Shown one piece after another: positions 11,348 to 22,582 of a stretch of 64,000 nt of DNA (position 1 is its first letter; each line of letters begins with the position of its first letter). The stretch is taken from contig NC_047070.1 of assembly GCF_902459465.1 (NCBI RefSeq), positions 7,614,554 to 7,678,553 on the forward strand, given 5' to 3'. Below the pieces are notes generated by a model, which saw only the letters and a program-made list of their open reading frames with translations, was not told where the DNA came from and did no database searches. This DNA is from Asterias rubens (taxonomy: Eukaryota > Echinodermata > Asteroidea > Forcipulatida > Asteriidae). A program made the position numbers and the translations under genes.

Positions 11348-14300
11348 TCAAAATACCTCATCACTTTCAAGTTTAATGCAGCAGAGGGCACCGAGTCCAT
11401 CATCAAAGAACAAATGCCAACATTTCTCCCGTCTTGCGTCCTCTCCTGGTGTTGTGTCATCCTTAGTCTGTAGTGGAACAGCATAGAAACAATGGGGACT
11501 TTTTCCAAGCATCGGGTGGATGCCTTGTATAACACCACTAACACTGAACCAGTAGAGGTTTTCACGATAGTAGGGATCTTTGGAAACGTCTTCGTATAAA
11601 GATGCAGCCACAACTAGCCCTGCTCCTTTACTGATATAATACACCTCCCTGGGGATTCCAGGGATCAGGATATCTGCGACAATATCAACTGGGTGCGGGT
11701 TCGATCCTGAATCACACGAGACCTTCTTCTTCTCCAGTATTAACACATGGTTTGCCGCTCCCAGAATGACACGAGTGCACGCAATCTTCTTGTTGCCATC
11801 ATCAGGTGATACTTTTAAGCAGTCACTGGTTGCTAGGACAGTCATGAAACGCCATTCATCCCTTACTAGTATTCCATCTGTGTTTGTGACCGAAGCGCAG
11901 CCTTGGATTCTGGTCTGCACATGGAGTGGCTCTAAGGTGATGGAATCTAAGACTAAAATGTTAGGAGCCTGGACAACAAAAACCACATCTTGAGTAACAA
12001 TGAGGTCTTCAACTACTGGGGTAGTTTTGACTATTTCAGTAGAGCCTTGTGTGTTCCATACCCTGATGGTTGATGTGGTGTTACCCAAGTAAGTACATTT
12101 ACCAATAAGATGATGCCCAAAGCAGCCAGTATACGGACCCTGCCAAGCATTTACCGGACGTCTAGGATGTTGTAAGTGCTTCCGTTGTGTGATATTCCCA
12201 AACTCATCAAACACATTAAGAATTCTCATTTGTATGGTTGTATTGCCACGTGGTTGGTAGGTGTCGATGTATGCGAAAAATACATCCTGTTTAAAGTCTT
12301 TAGACTGCCAGCAAGTCTTCTGTTGTGGAAGCAGCCACACAGAATCAGTTAAACTTGCACAATGTATGACTGGATGCCTAATGGACTCCGGAGAGCTGCA
12401 GTCGAGGAAAACAAGGGTGTCTTGCTCCTTTATGTAATTATGCCCTACTGCAGCAGTAAACAGAGACAAAATTACTGTTGATCTTCCAACATAAAACACA
12501 TCATGCAATGATAGTGCCTGAAGTTGAGGCTGGTTGATCTGTCGACCTTTCTTCTTTCTCGGGCCACATTTAGATTCCTTCGTGCCGCGGCTGGCAGCTG
12601 TTTTCTGCCTAAAAACTTCCATAAAGGCTTCATCACGCTTCAGCTTCTTGAAGATGACTCTTTCCACAAAGGCAAAATCTATCTGTAGCCCTCTGGTTAT
12701 GCAGTAATCAAGTAGAGCAGTGCAATCTTTGATGACTGTTTGGTCTTCTTCACAAGCGTAATGCTCCTTAATGTGCTGTAAAATGGCTGCCTTTCTTTCC
12801 TTCATTACCAGCTCCCTCAGGTTTACTTTGACAGTGTCCCTGCCTTTAGAATAGACCACAGTAGAAGACACATTGGCATGCCTTGAGTGATGCCCATGCG
12901 AGTCAGGCGCTACTTTCTCATTTCTAAAATCTGCAGTTGTGCCTACATTCAAAAACGTAACCGTTATATCTTCCCGAGAGTTCTGAAATAGCAGGATCGG
13001 AAAAGGGAGGAAGGCGTCAACACAAAAACCAGTAGCATAGTTTCTGCCAAAAATGTAGTTGTCCCAGTCAAGTGTTTTCGATTGACGGTGTTGGTCTGGA
13101 ATACAGATGCTCCCTGTTTGGGGGTCAAGCAGGACAGACTTAAAGGGAGGAATATTCTGCAGCATGGTGCCACTCAAAAACCCATCATGTGTTATATGAA
13201 GGTTCAGTGCCTTTCCCTTTACGTCAGTAACACCATTTCTAGGTTTTGAGCTGTAAGCAGCATGCTGAATTGATCTTCGCCACAAAAGGGGTATCCCCGG
13301 GATAGGTCTCCGAATAAAAGAACCAGCCAGAGTAGCTTTTGTGGACATCCATTTGAAAAGCGTCCACCACGGTTGTGGTTTTGTCTCTTCAAAACCTGCG
13401 AGTGCAACACTTCCGACTACTGTGCCTTTAGATCGATAATAGTCATCCAAGTTCACAAATTGCTCAACATAACTAGAATAGGCTGCCTTTGCTCTGCGTT
13501 CCTCTCCTAACATGGACATGATCAGAGAGTAATGAAGGTACACCTGAGGTGCTCGGGACACAAGTTTCTCTATTTGTGAACCTGCCTCCAACAACCATGT
13601 CTCGTTTCTCACGTGGGGATTGTGCTGTACTTGATCACTCTTATCTGATTCTGTAAAGCCAGTATGACAATGAAGGAACGACTCCACAGATGCTTGGATT
13701 AACTCCACTGGGCAACTTGGATCAGCAGTAACAAGTTCCCAGAATGAAGCTGCTTTGACAGCACAAGAATGATCCAAGAGGCCGTGATCATACGCTGCAG
13801 CACAGAGGACAAATGACTGCATCACCTGTTGATCGAGAAACACTACTGAAGTTTCCTCAAACACATCCACTGCCTGGCGGTAGAACTGGACGGAAGAGTC
13901 AGGCTGGTCAAACTGCGACAGCATCCTACCGAGCTCATTCAGATACAGGCTTTTCTGACAGCCAAACATGATTGTTTGTTTTTTGTCAGGAAGCAATCTT
14001 GCTTCATGATCAGATGGGATTCGATCTACAATGTCCAGGAACGTCTTCAGGGCTTGATCGATCTTACCTCGGGACCACCAGACATACGCTAAGGCGATAT
14101 CAAAACAATGGCTTACAAGTGTAGATACGTGATTGCTTAGAAGCCGCCTAACTTTCAAAAGACCCGTTTTCACTTCTTTCGAGTCTTCTTCATGTATATG
14201 AGACGGCAGAAGAAGATGTATACAGTGTGCCAATGCAGCCACTGCCCAATCTCTGTTCTCAAAACCTTCAACTGCAATGGGAATAACCTTTGTTTCGTTG

Positions 14301-15097
14301 CTTGAATATATATGTGTTAAGCCATCGCGTGAGGAGTAATCTGTTTTATTAACTGCTCTGCCTCTTCGCACAAAATAGTCAATCTTTTGCCCATTTTGCT
14401 TGATGAAGTGATGAACATTTGACTTCAATTGATGTTCTGCCTGCTTCAAAGCTTCCAATAACCATTTCAGATGCACCTGCTCTAATCTTTGTTGATTTTT
14501 GTGAGCTTTGAGGAGGAACTTCAGACCTGGGGCTATTTGAGTTGGTTTAGTACCATCAGATATACCAGTCTTTTTCAGGCCTTTCTGGAGACATAACTCC
14601 ACTAAGGTTGGCACTGAACAGACCACATTCATGTCTTTTGGTTCTACTTCCAATCCTATGCTTGCACACTGAGCCTCAAAAAGGTTGTCAAAGGTACCGA
14701 GAAACTGTTTCTTGAGGAGCAGCTGATTTTGACGATGCATTCGTTTCTTTTTATGGCTTTGGGCTGGCGGGGTGTCGTCACTACTGCTGGCAAAGGAACT
14801 GATATCATTGTGTTCAATACAACTGCTAATATCTTCACTGACAGTTTCACATTGTTCTAAATCATCTGAATCATCAACATCATCACTATCATCATCATCA
14901 TCATCATCATCACTTTCGTCTTTATCTGTTACCCCATCTGAGACTTGTACAGATTCTTCTCCAAAGTCTCCATCAGAGGAAGCATCATTAGCGGCTTGGG
15001 AGAAGGCTAAAGAGATGGCCCTATTGAAGGATCTCTTTCCACCGATCATGGCCAAGACCGCTGCAGAGAAATCAGCATTGTCTTCGCCCTCTGCCAT
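11348..15097 (-). CDS. Large unrecognised protein, single coding exon (about 1,249 aa)
   Basis: I do not recognise the family. The open frame runs without interruption for 3.75 kb. It could begin at an ATG at 15136, but the bases just downstream (CTAAAAC, then CATTTTGCAG) look like a branch point and splice acceptor. I therefore choose the ATG at 15097, which has A at -3 and G at +4 and starts MAEGEDNADF; upstream exons would be 5' UTR. Visible features: an acidic Asp/Ser tract at residues about 60-80; a basic KKKRMHR cluster near 116-122; helical segments with TPR-like spacing around 330-415; a second basic cluster (PRKKKGRQ) near 840-850; and a beta-rich C-terminal third with repeated short strands that could be a propeller. 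The acidic and basic tracts suggest a nuclear or nucleolar protein, which is inference only. The end at DEVF-stop follows GAG|GTATTT, so a further exon is possible. Confidence 0.8.
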   Translation of the reverse strand: MAEGEDNADFSAAVLAMIGGKRSFNRAISLAFSQAANDASSDGDFGEESVQVSDGVTDKDESDDDDDDDDSDDVDDSDDLEQCETVSEDISSCIEHNDISSFASSSDDTPPAQSHKKKRMHRQNQLLLKKQFLGTFDNLFEAQCASIGLEVEPKDMNVVCSVPTLVELCLQKGLKKTGISDGTKPTQIAPGLKFLLKAHKNQQRLEQVHLKWLLEALKQAEHQLKSNVHHFIKQNGQKIDYFVRRGRAVNKTDYSSRDGLTHIYSSNETKVIPIAVEGFENRDWAVAALAHCIHLLLPSHIHEEDSKEVKTGLLKVRRLLSNHVSTLVSHCFDIALAYVWWSRGKIDQALKTFLDIVDRIPSDHEARLLPDKKQTIMFGCQKSLYLNELGRMLSQFDQPDSSVQFYRQAVDVFEETSVVFLDQQVMQSFVLCAAAYDHGLLDHSCAVKAASFWELVTADPSCPVELIQASVESFLHCHTGFTESDKSDQVQHNPHVRNETWLLEAGSQIEKLVSRAPQVYLHYSLIMSMLGEERRAKAAYSSYVEQFVNLDDYYRSKGTVVGSVALAGFEETKPQPWWTLFKWMSTKATLAGSFIRRPIPGIPLLWRRSIQHAAYSSKPRNGVTDVKGKALNLHITHDGFLSGTMLQNIPPFKSVLLDPQTGSICIPDQHRQSKTLDWDNYIFGRNYATGFCVDAFLPFPILLFQNSREDITVTFLNVGTTADFRNEKVAPDSHGHHSRHANVSSTVVYSKGRDTVKVNLRELVMKERKAAILQHIKEHYACEEDQTVIKDCTALLDYCITRGLQIDFAFVERVIFKKLKRDEAFMEVFRQKTAASRGTKESKCGPRKKKGRQINQPQLQALSLHDVFYVGRSTVILSLFTAAVGHNYIKEQDTLVFLDCSSPESIRHPVIHCASLTDSVWLLPQQKTCWQSKDFKQDVFFAYIDTYQPRGNTTIQMRILNVFDEFGNITQRKHLQHPRRPVNAWQGPYTGCFGHHLIGKCTYLGNTTSTIRVWNTQGSTEIVKTTPVVEDLIVTQDVVFVVQAPNILVLDSITLEPLHVQTRIQGCASVTNTDGILVRDEWRFMTVLATSDCLKVSPDDGNKKIACTRVILGAANHVLILEKKKVSCDSGSNPHPVDIVADILIPGIPREVYYISKGAGLVVAASLYEDVSKDPYYRENLYWFSVSGVIQGIHPMLGKSPHCFYAVPLQTKDDTTPGEDARREKCWHLFFDDGLGALCCIKLESDEVF

Positions 15098-15103
15098 TCT
15101 CTG

Positions 15104-15136
15104 TTCAGCAGCAACTCTGCAAAATGTTTTAGACAA
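15104..15136 (-). promoter_or_regulatory. Putative 3' splice site in the 5' UTR
   Basis: On the minus strand, CTAAAAC is followed by ATTTTGCAG and then AGTTGCTGC, about 20 bases before the well-placed ATG at 15097. This layout fits a branch point and acceptor. If it is real, the open-frame extension upstream of 15118 is intronic. Confidence 0.55.
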
Positions 15137-15139
15137 TTA

Positions 15140-16091
15140 GAATACAATTAACTATCGAAAAGATGTGTCCATCAAAGGCAGAGACACATGGGTAAAGAGA
15201 CAGTGCTGAAAGACTGGCAAGCCATACGGTTTGAATGAAAAGATGCCTGGGATATGAGTTTCGTTCCTACCCCTTGGGTCTTAAAGAACTCTGTGGTCTT
15301 TAACAATGAATAATAATAGTAACAGTGGTTTCTTTTATAGCGCGCATATTCTTCACTCAGTGACGCTTAAACATACCGTATTTTCTGCAATGTATGTGGG
15401 ACTCTGTTTGAATTATGAGATCCTTTAAAAATCCTATCACATCACTGTATTCCGTATAAACACCAACAAGTTTATCGCAAAAAAAAGCGAGGTCCCCACT
15501 ACTGTGTACATTGGGCGTGCGATACATGGTAAATACTTGTACAATATGGTCTGTACATACACATTAACTCAAAGGTTTTTAAAAAAAATATTATGCAAGT
15601 TCACCCAAAACAAGGCTACAAGCCACTCTAGGTAAAGGGCTACAATGAAGAAAACATAGAAATGCAGAAACTCAGTGGAGCTGAAAAGGTAGGAATTGAT
15701 ATTCCTCTTATTAAAAGATAGCAGATCATAGAATGAAGGGATGGTGCTGAAAACATTTTAAAGACTCAAATGCACAGATTTAAACTTAAACATAATCATA
15801 AAACAGAAAATGTTAAACATCATTTTAAAGATAATTAATTAATAATAATAATTATTTTGAGTAATTACCAATAGTGTCCACTGCCTTTAAGAAAGCTTTT
15901 TCAAAATGAATACATACGTGCGTCTTGGATCAAAGGAGTGACACTGTGGAACAATCAGGTTGCATTGATGGATGAATTCGGACAGGTTGTGTCTTGCAGT
16001 GGTGTTACTCTCTCATAATGTGCACAGATTGTTGTATACATGAAGTTACACAGCTCTGTAAGATCAGGGGAAAAAGAAAAAGTTTTCACTT
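15140..16091. other. 5' flank of the large gene, no further exon identified
   Basis: A solo right end of family A, TTGAGTAATTACCAATAGTG then TCCACTGCC, lies at about 15852-15891. The segment at 15594-15720 recurs in MOGS intron 2 at about 27050-27170; shared pieces include CCCAAAACAAGGCT and AGGAATTGAT. I cannot place a non-coding first exon. Confidence 0.45.
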
Positions 16092-16482
16092 CAAAGGAAC
16101 GTTACAGAATTGGAAAGAAACAAAAATCGAGAAGATCACAGATAAAACTTACTCGGTCTAATGATGATGATAGTATAAAACATCCCTTGAGATATTTCGG
16201 TCTGAAAAGTTATATTTGATGAGAAATACATTATATAGATAATCTAATTTTCCGTTTGGATTGGAGTTTATCGCTCAGTGAGCATTATATTCATTTTTCT
16301 TTTTGCATCGATGTCATGCAAAATGTGTAATCGGTTTTTCACTATTTTCTTGTGACCTAGATGGCCGATCGCTCTCAAACTTCTACAGGTTTGTCAGTTT
16401 ATGTATCAGGTGGATTGCAAAAACTTATTACACTGCCAGCAACTTTTTTGCTAGAGAAACCAATTCTGTAATGTTCCTTTAA
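16092..16482. mobile_element. Family D MITE
   Basis: The inverted ends are AAAGGAACGTTACAGAATTG at the left and CAATTCTGTAATGTTCCTTT at the right. It is about 390 bp long with no coding capacity, and it lies almost directly next to another inverted-repeat element. Confidence 0.75.
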
Positions 16483-16493
16483 GCGTCAAGGTT

Positions 16494-16848
16494 ATACTTG
16501 GGTGAATCTAGCCTTGTCCCAAGGCTCTCATACGCAAGCACCCCGCTTTGAATTCGGTAGCATGAATCACACATCACTAGGTACTGCATGTAGAACTTGA
16601 TATAAAGTATACCATGGTGTTGACTCAAAGCATGGGTTTTCAACCTTGTACAACAAAGTCGCAGCTTCTTTTTCGACTTTGGTGTACGAGGTTGAAAAAC
16701 CATTCTTTGATCCTTCGTTAGACTGTATATCAAGAACTGAAGTATTCTGCCAGTATTGTAATTCATACTACCTTGTGACTTCAAAGCAGGGTGCTTCTAT
16801 AAAGAGCCTTGGGACAAGGCTAAGGCGAATCTTGTCCTTTAAAGCAGT
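16494..16848. mobile_element. MITE with about 55-bp inverted ends and a central hairpin
   Basis: The left end holds TAGCCTTGTCCCAAGGCTCT and then GCACCCCGCTTTGA. The right end carries the complement in reverse (TCAAAGCAGGGTGC, then AGAGCCTTGGGACAAGGCTA). The centre has a second inverted pair, AACCTTGTACA...TGTACGAGGTT. No open frame has a domain. Confidence 0.8.
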
Positions 16849-17625
16849 ATGAAATTGGTCCTGTCCCTTGCTCTATGGAGGTTGCTCACAACCTAAAATA
16901 GTTTCTAGAGCAGGTTTCTTTGATGGCATTGTACTTGAGAAAGAGAAGTGTTAATACGAGGGTGTGCATTGTTAACATTCTAATTTTGTATAGGATTTGA
17001 GGCATTGCATGGTGAGGTATCAATATATGTTTGGTTTGCGGTAACACCATGTATGTTTCTACTTGCCAGGTAGAATTTGTTCTTAGAGAACTGTCTTGAT
17101 TTATTGTACTTCCGCAGAGTAGATGTTCGGGGGTTCGGGAGACTTATCAGTACTGAAAAAAACTGTTTTGCTTTTTAACTATTACCCGGGCGGAAGGTAT
17201 AGAAAATAGGATGGGACTAGTCTTTTGCTGATAGGATCAGGATTAACTGTACTACCACGGAGTCAGATGTTAAATTGTTAAATTAGTCTCAACGTTTCGT
17301 CTAGTTTGCTCTAGTTGTCGTCTAATTTTGCGCAGTAATAGTTAATCAACATTTACAGAATTGACCAAACTACAACAGACTGGCCCAGGGTCCTGGCCCA
17401 CATACAGTGTGGTCAATTCTTAAATTGGGGTCGGATAATCACTATAAACAAAAATTAAGCTAAGCATCATGAGACAATTTTTCATGTCAAATCAAACAAT
17501 GATTCCCTTAGACCCGAACTACAAAAAGTTGCCACAAATATAATTAAAGATGGGTTAAACAAAATAGTTTCATTCATTGTTTCTCTTCTTTTCAGAGGAA
17601 TTAAAAAAGACTTGTTATTACACAG
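16849..17625. other. No gene or recognised repeat
   Basis: Nothing can be supported in this stretch beyond ordinary AT-rich sequence. Confidence 0.4.
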
Positions 17626-17803
17626 TTATCGTACCTGCTTGAAACTCAAAAAACAAAACAAAATAAAACAGACACAACAAAATAGGTCTTTGAAACCTGT
17701 CACATAAGATAAATTTTGAGAAGAGATTTGAATATTGTGGTACAAAGATCTAACATAAAGTGGTAGAGAGTTCCAGATGCGGAGAGTTTTAGCTCCAGGT
17801 ACC
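17626..17803 (-). pseudogene. Possible LINE reverse-transcriptase tail remnant
   Basis: The minus-strand frame reads VPGAKTLRIWNSLPLYVRSL, which resembles the G-x-x-x-WNSLP-x-x-x-R motif at the C-terminus of many CR1/L2-like LINE polymerases. The match is short and nothing upstream supports a longer frame. A family A copy abuts it at 17804 and may have truncated it. Confidence 0.35.
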
Positions 17804-18169
17804 TTAAGGCCAGTGGACACTATTGGTACTTGTCAAAGACCAGTCTTCTCACTTGGTGTATCTCAACATATACATAAAGTAATAAATCTGTGAAAATTTG
17901 AGCTCAATCATAATGAAAGAAAAACACCCTTGTCACACGAAGTTGTGTGCTTTTAGATGGTAGATTTGGCGACCTCAAATTCTAAACTTGAGGTCTCAAA
18001 ATCAAATTTGTGGAAAAATAGTTCTTTCTCGAAAACTATGTCACTTCAGAGGGAGCCATTTCTCACAATGTTTTAAACTAGCAACACCTCTCCCCATCAC
18101 TCATTACCAAGTAAAGTTTTATGCTAATAATTATTTTGAGTAATTACCAATAGTGTCCACTGCCTTTAA
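17804..18169 (+). mobile_element. Family A MITE, near full length
   Basis: The copy runs from TTAAGGCCAGTGGACACTAT to CCAATAGTGTCCACTGCCTT with all family blocks in order and intact inverted ends. Its frames are closed by many stops. Confidence 0.88.
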
Positions 18170-18377
18170 AGCCAGCCTCAGATGAGATCGACCTACGATT
18201 TTCTTGCGCCCGCAACAAACTGTCGGCAACGCGCAGCCAAAATATGCTCAAGTTACAACAACTGAGAAATTATGCGCCTGCGATTAGTTCCCGACGATAC
18301 TGTCAGGATCACGTCGTACAAGTTGAATATATGTTTTACTCTTGTGACTGTTATTTTTTTCAAGCGGCGACTGTTTC

Positions 18378-18463
18378 AGATTTTCTGGTTTGTCAACCAG
18401 TAGGGTCTGTACGCATGCTTGAATGTAATTAGCATATATTCATGGGAAGGGTCTATTGCAGGG
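18378..18463. mobile_element. Family F solo end
   Basis: GGTCTGTACGCATGCTTGAA, followed by TTAGCATATATTCATGGGAAGGGTC, matches the right 80 bp of the full-length family F copies. The left half is absent. Confidence 0.65.
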
Positions 18464-19202
18464 CTCAAGACAACCAATGTTGCCCCAAAGCAATTGCTCT
18501 GTGTGCCCTGTCTGGTTTTTCTGTGGTGACCTCTGCATTTTCCCCATCTGAGGAAGTGCCCCCTTACCAGATGAAAGCTGCTGTGTCCCTTCCGGAGTGA
18601 AGTTCAGCCCCCCTGCAATCGATCGTTTCTTAAGACAATCTCATCAGGGATCGAGAGGGATTCTCGGTTGATTGATCTGCCCAATGGGTCTAGAACACTT
18701 GACCTTGACTTTGTGGTGTCGTCAGCAAATCAACTGCAAGATAAAAATTTTTTCAATGTTGTAAGTCATTGCCTAATATAATATCACAAGGCCACTTCAA
18801 TGTGAACCTTCGGCTTTGCCTTCAGGAGGAGGGTTATGTTATCGCAACTAGGACTAGGTGATACAAAGCTTATTTTGATAAATATTAAGCCTTGCTCTAT
18901 GAGAACTATATATAGTATTATAACACACCTCTTGCTTTTTCTGCATTCTGGTTGGCTGAAACGCGGTCACGTGGGATGAACTAATATAGTCTAGTGATCA
19001 CGCGCGCATGTTTTGCGAGCACTAGTTCTCGAGTGGGCACTAGTTTTAGAAAATAGAGCCCGCTTACAGCGCCCTCTCTTGAATTGAACCATGAACAGCA
19101 ACTACAAACCTTCCTTTGATTTCTGTTCTTTTTTCACATTTTAAGACCGAGCTCTGTTATAAAATACATATTGACTAGACTGGCATAATTCGATAACTAG
19201 TG

Positions 19203-19300
19203 TACGTCTATTCCCCCTCGGGCTTGTGAGTGACCAGAAGAGGGGCCTATTTCCCTCTTCTGGTCACTCAAAGTCCCTCGGGGGAATAGAAGTAGACCTC
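19203..19300. repeat. Long hairpin palindrome
   Basis: The left arm TACGTCTATTCCCCCTCGGG plus GTGAGTGACCAGAAGAGGG is matched in reverse complement by CCCTCTTCTGGTCACTC and CCCTCGGGGGAATAGAAGTA. The loop is under 10 bases (GCCTATTT region). It is probably a palindromic mobile element or an inverted duplication. Confidence 0.75.
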
Positions 19301-19464
19301 ATTGCCAGTCAATATGTGTAGAATAAAGCATGGACATGGATGATGATGATGGAGGGCGCAGTAAATCACATTCACACAGTCAAGGCATGCGGCAGTGAGT
19401 CACAAACTCACCGTAATTAATTAAGACACATGTTTTTCGTTTGCATGGCATACTACTTCTGCTG

Positions 19465-19607
19465 TTGGGAAAGTTTCTGTATTGCGCCACCAATTTTTCA
19501 TTCGATATGAAGTAAATATGGGTTCTAATTTACCTCCTTAATGGAGATATCCCTTTTTGTAAAAATGAGTGAAAAAGTGGTGGCGCCATATATACCGAGA
19601 GTTATCC
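19465..19607. mobile_element. Family I short MITE
   Basis: Its ends, TTGCGCCACCAATTTTTCAT and AGTGAAAAAGTGGTGGCGCC, are imperfect inverted repeats. A second copy of nearly the same length is in ACTR1 intron 1 (54088-54215). Confidence 0.75.
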
Positions 19608-20645
19608 TATAATATATTATGATTAAATATTATTTATTTAATTACCATCTTCCTTCATCATGGTCATGATGGTATTAACTATAGTATCCTGGTGTCATGT
19701 GTTTTCAGTAGGATAACAGGAAAAATTTTCACTATCAAAAACTGAATGTTTTTTTGTTTAATTATCTATCCAATTTTTTAACAATAACACTTGTAAACAC
19801 ATCACGGTGTGTTGAAAGTTTTGGTTTTACGTTGCGAGAGATAGTCCACCATTAACAGTGCTTATGCATGCACGACATTGGAGCAACGTCATATGTTTTC
19901 ACACCTTTCATTGATTGGTATTTTATTGAATACTCAGAAGCTTGTATGGCGTGCAAAATAAATCAAAAATATTATTCAATTACTACTTAACAAATTTAAT
20001 TACATTTTTGTCCTAAGGCATTATGGCTACTATATTAGAATCCAGAGATATCATAAGGCATGAAAGTAAAACACCCCACCCCCCTTGAAGCACACACACT
20101 TCATAACAATCCGTTTTCCCCCATTTCAGACCAGTAATGTTTGGTTTCAGGAGATAAGAAACCAATCTATGATATTTTCTCTTTAATGTAGACTTAATAT
20201 TTATTACGCTTATCGGAATTTATTACAGTATGCAGTTCATCAAAACAAATTTTTTTTTAATTTTCACTTGAAATATTTTAATATTTTCCCCATATTGGCA
20301 CACCATAGAATCCCAAATAGTAACCACCTCACGTGATCCATCTAGTGACTAAAGCAGAATGAAACTCAATCTAGCAGATAGTAATTTTGTTTTGAACTTT
20401 CGAGGTTGGATGATGTTTCTCTGACTCATTTGAATGTTGGCATAATAATGCACTAGTGATTTGTACAAAAAATCAATCATTTTATAAATGTTTGAGCACA
20501 ACCAACGACAGGAAACTTTATTCTCAGCCTGATGAAAATACAGACTGTGAGTAAACTACATAGCTTCTGTCACCGGTGCAGCTTGCACAATCTCGCGGTA
20601 AACGGAAATCAAAGTTGGGGTTCGAAAACATATGAGGGTCGATAA

Positions 20646-21002
20646 CGTATCAATTCTAATGCTGGTTATCGTGATCATTCAGCACTTTTTGAACAATTTA
20701 AAATTCTAAAATTAAATGATCTTTATCACCTTAACTTAGGTAAGTTTATGTATAAATACAACCATAATGTATTACCCTCTTGTTTTAACTCTTTCTTTAC
20801 CTTAACTTCAAATATTCATTCATATGATACTCGAAGTACTCGCAAGAAAAAAAATTATGTCCATTTCAACAGAACATCTTTATTTAGAAATAGTCTTGTC
20901 CAACGTGGTACTACATTTTGGAATAGTCTCAGTGATTCACTTAAATCTGCACTTACTTTGTCAAAATTTGCAAACAAATTAAAAGCAGTCCTTAATTCTT
21001 AG
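20646..21002 (+). pseudogene. LINE reverse transcriptase, C-terminal remnant
   Basis: An open frame from just after a TAA at 20643 reads RINSNAGYRDHSALFEQFKI and continues to FWNSLSDSLKSALTLSKFAN before a stop. The pattern of a helical segment, then LPxCFNxFFTL, then HSYDTR, then FWNSL is the usual tail of CR1/L2-like LINE polymerases, where incomplete copies are truncated at their 5' side. Palm and endonuclease domains are missing. The frame has stayed open for 118 codons. Confidence 0.75.
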
Positions 21003-21364
21003 TTAAAATTAATAATGAAAAGTTATGATACATTTTACGGATGATGTTTTGTCTTTGTACCCATACATGTACATGTTTTTTATGTAAGTCAGTGTTGTGA
21101 TAGTTTGTTGGTGTATTTGTTTGTTTTGTTCGTTTTTTGTCTGTCCGTAGGTACGGGAACAAAAGCCTTGCTTCACGCTATGCCTAGTTGTTGTCCTGTT
21201 TGTGATTATTTACTCAACTTCGGTGTAAATTGTTATTGTCTTGACTACATCTGTGGTTTGCCATTATTTATTCATTATCATGTATATTAACTTTAATGAT
21301 GTACACAAATGTAATTTTATGGCAACATTGAGTATTGAAATAAAATGAAATGAATGAAAAAATG
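21003..21364 (+). mobile_element. 3' untranslated tail of the LINE remnant
   Basis: The sequence follows the polymerase stop codon and ends in AAATAAAATGAAATGAATG, a short-repeat tail such as CR1/L2-type elements use in place of poly(A). I infer that the coding remnant and this tail are one 5'-truncated insertion. Confidence 0.6.
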
Positions 21365-21535
21365 AACGCTACGATTTTAGTACATCACATTTTACAAACC
21401 TTCAAATTAAAACGAGGGTCGCACAACTATAACAACACCCAATCTCTGTAGCTAGTTAGGCCACTAGTTAGTGCCTAGAGTAAGGACATAGACTCTATGG
21501 TTAGTTTCTAGAAGTAGTTAGTGGTTAAATGGTAT

Positions 21536-22582
21536 GGGGCGCCGTCTGTCAATTAATTGTTTGGCACTTTTAAGGCATGTTTTTACCATGGTTTATAGCA
21601 ATTTTGCCAAATCCTTTATATGGTTTATATACCCGTAGTATTCGTTGTGTGTAAGTTTATGGTTTACAAACCATGAACATGCAATCAATATTTATAAATC
21701 ATGGTTCATAAAGCATGGAAGTTAACGCATCTTTAAAACATAGTTTATAAACAAGACAAATTGAAGCATCAAATTCGTGGTTTACAAATCATGGTTTATA
21801 AACCATGAAAATTGGGACATCTTAAATTCATGGTTTATAAAACATGAAAATTGAAGCAAGAAAATCATGGTTTATAAACCATAGAAATTGAAGCATGAAA
21901 AACATGGTTTACAATCATGGTTTATAAACCATGAAATCGGAGGCATCTTAAAAACATGATTTGTAAACCATGACAACTGAAGCATCAAATTAATGGTTTA
22001 TAAACCATGAAAATTGAGGCATCAAATATAGTTTACAAATCAAGGTTTATAAACCATAAAAAAATGTGCACTCACAAATCATGGTTTATTAACCATAACA
22101 AATGTGCACAAATCATGGTTTATAAACCATAAAAACTGAACATGGGTTGTGTTCAACCTCCTTCCCCAAGCATTCTTGACGATCATTCTTGCTGCAATCT
22201 AGACTGGGCCCCTGTCTTTATCCCTCGCTGCCGCTAGATCCAGAGGTTCCCATTGGATACAATGCATATAGATGCCCAAATAGTCACATAGTCCCCAATG
22301 GAATTTGACTGCGTATCTATACTGGAAATGACAGAGGTCAGAGGTCAAACTACACGCCGGTTTTGCAATTTTTGTAGCCCAGTCTCTGGCGTTATTCACA
22401 AGCCTCAAAGAAGTTTGTTCAGATTGCAACAGTCAGCAGTGGGCAACTGTATAACACACACACACACCCAATTGTACCGGGCGAGACGTTGTCGCCGAGT
22501 GTAGGCTACATGTGCACTACGGGCGATAGTGCGACTATCGCTTAAAATGGGAAGGAGGTTCAATTAATTGACAAACGGCACG
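21536..22582. mobile_element. Palindrome-array element, left unit
   Basis: The outer end is GGGGCGCCGTCTGTCAATTA, then ATTGTTTGGCAC. The inner end is the reverse complement of a close variant, ACGTGCCGTTTGTCAATTAA. Between about 21590 and 22140 the 18-bp palindrome CATGGTTTATAAACCATG and near copies recur every 40-80 bp, separated by AAAATTGAAGCATC-like spacers. From about 22142 to 22560 the unit carries a unique segment without palindromes. No transposase frame is visible. Confidence 0.75.

Larger units (their letters stand above)
18464..20645. other. Repeat-rich intergenic region
   Basis: No exon is supported. The region contains a strong hairpin (19203-19300) and a family I MITE (19465-19607), listed separately. 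The rest is AT-rich with no recognisable boundary. Confidence 0.4.

Noticed and set aside
14772..15140. Plus-strand 122-codon Ser-rich frame
   Set aside because: It is the complement of the Asp-rich tract of the large minus-strand gene.
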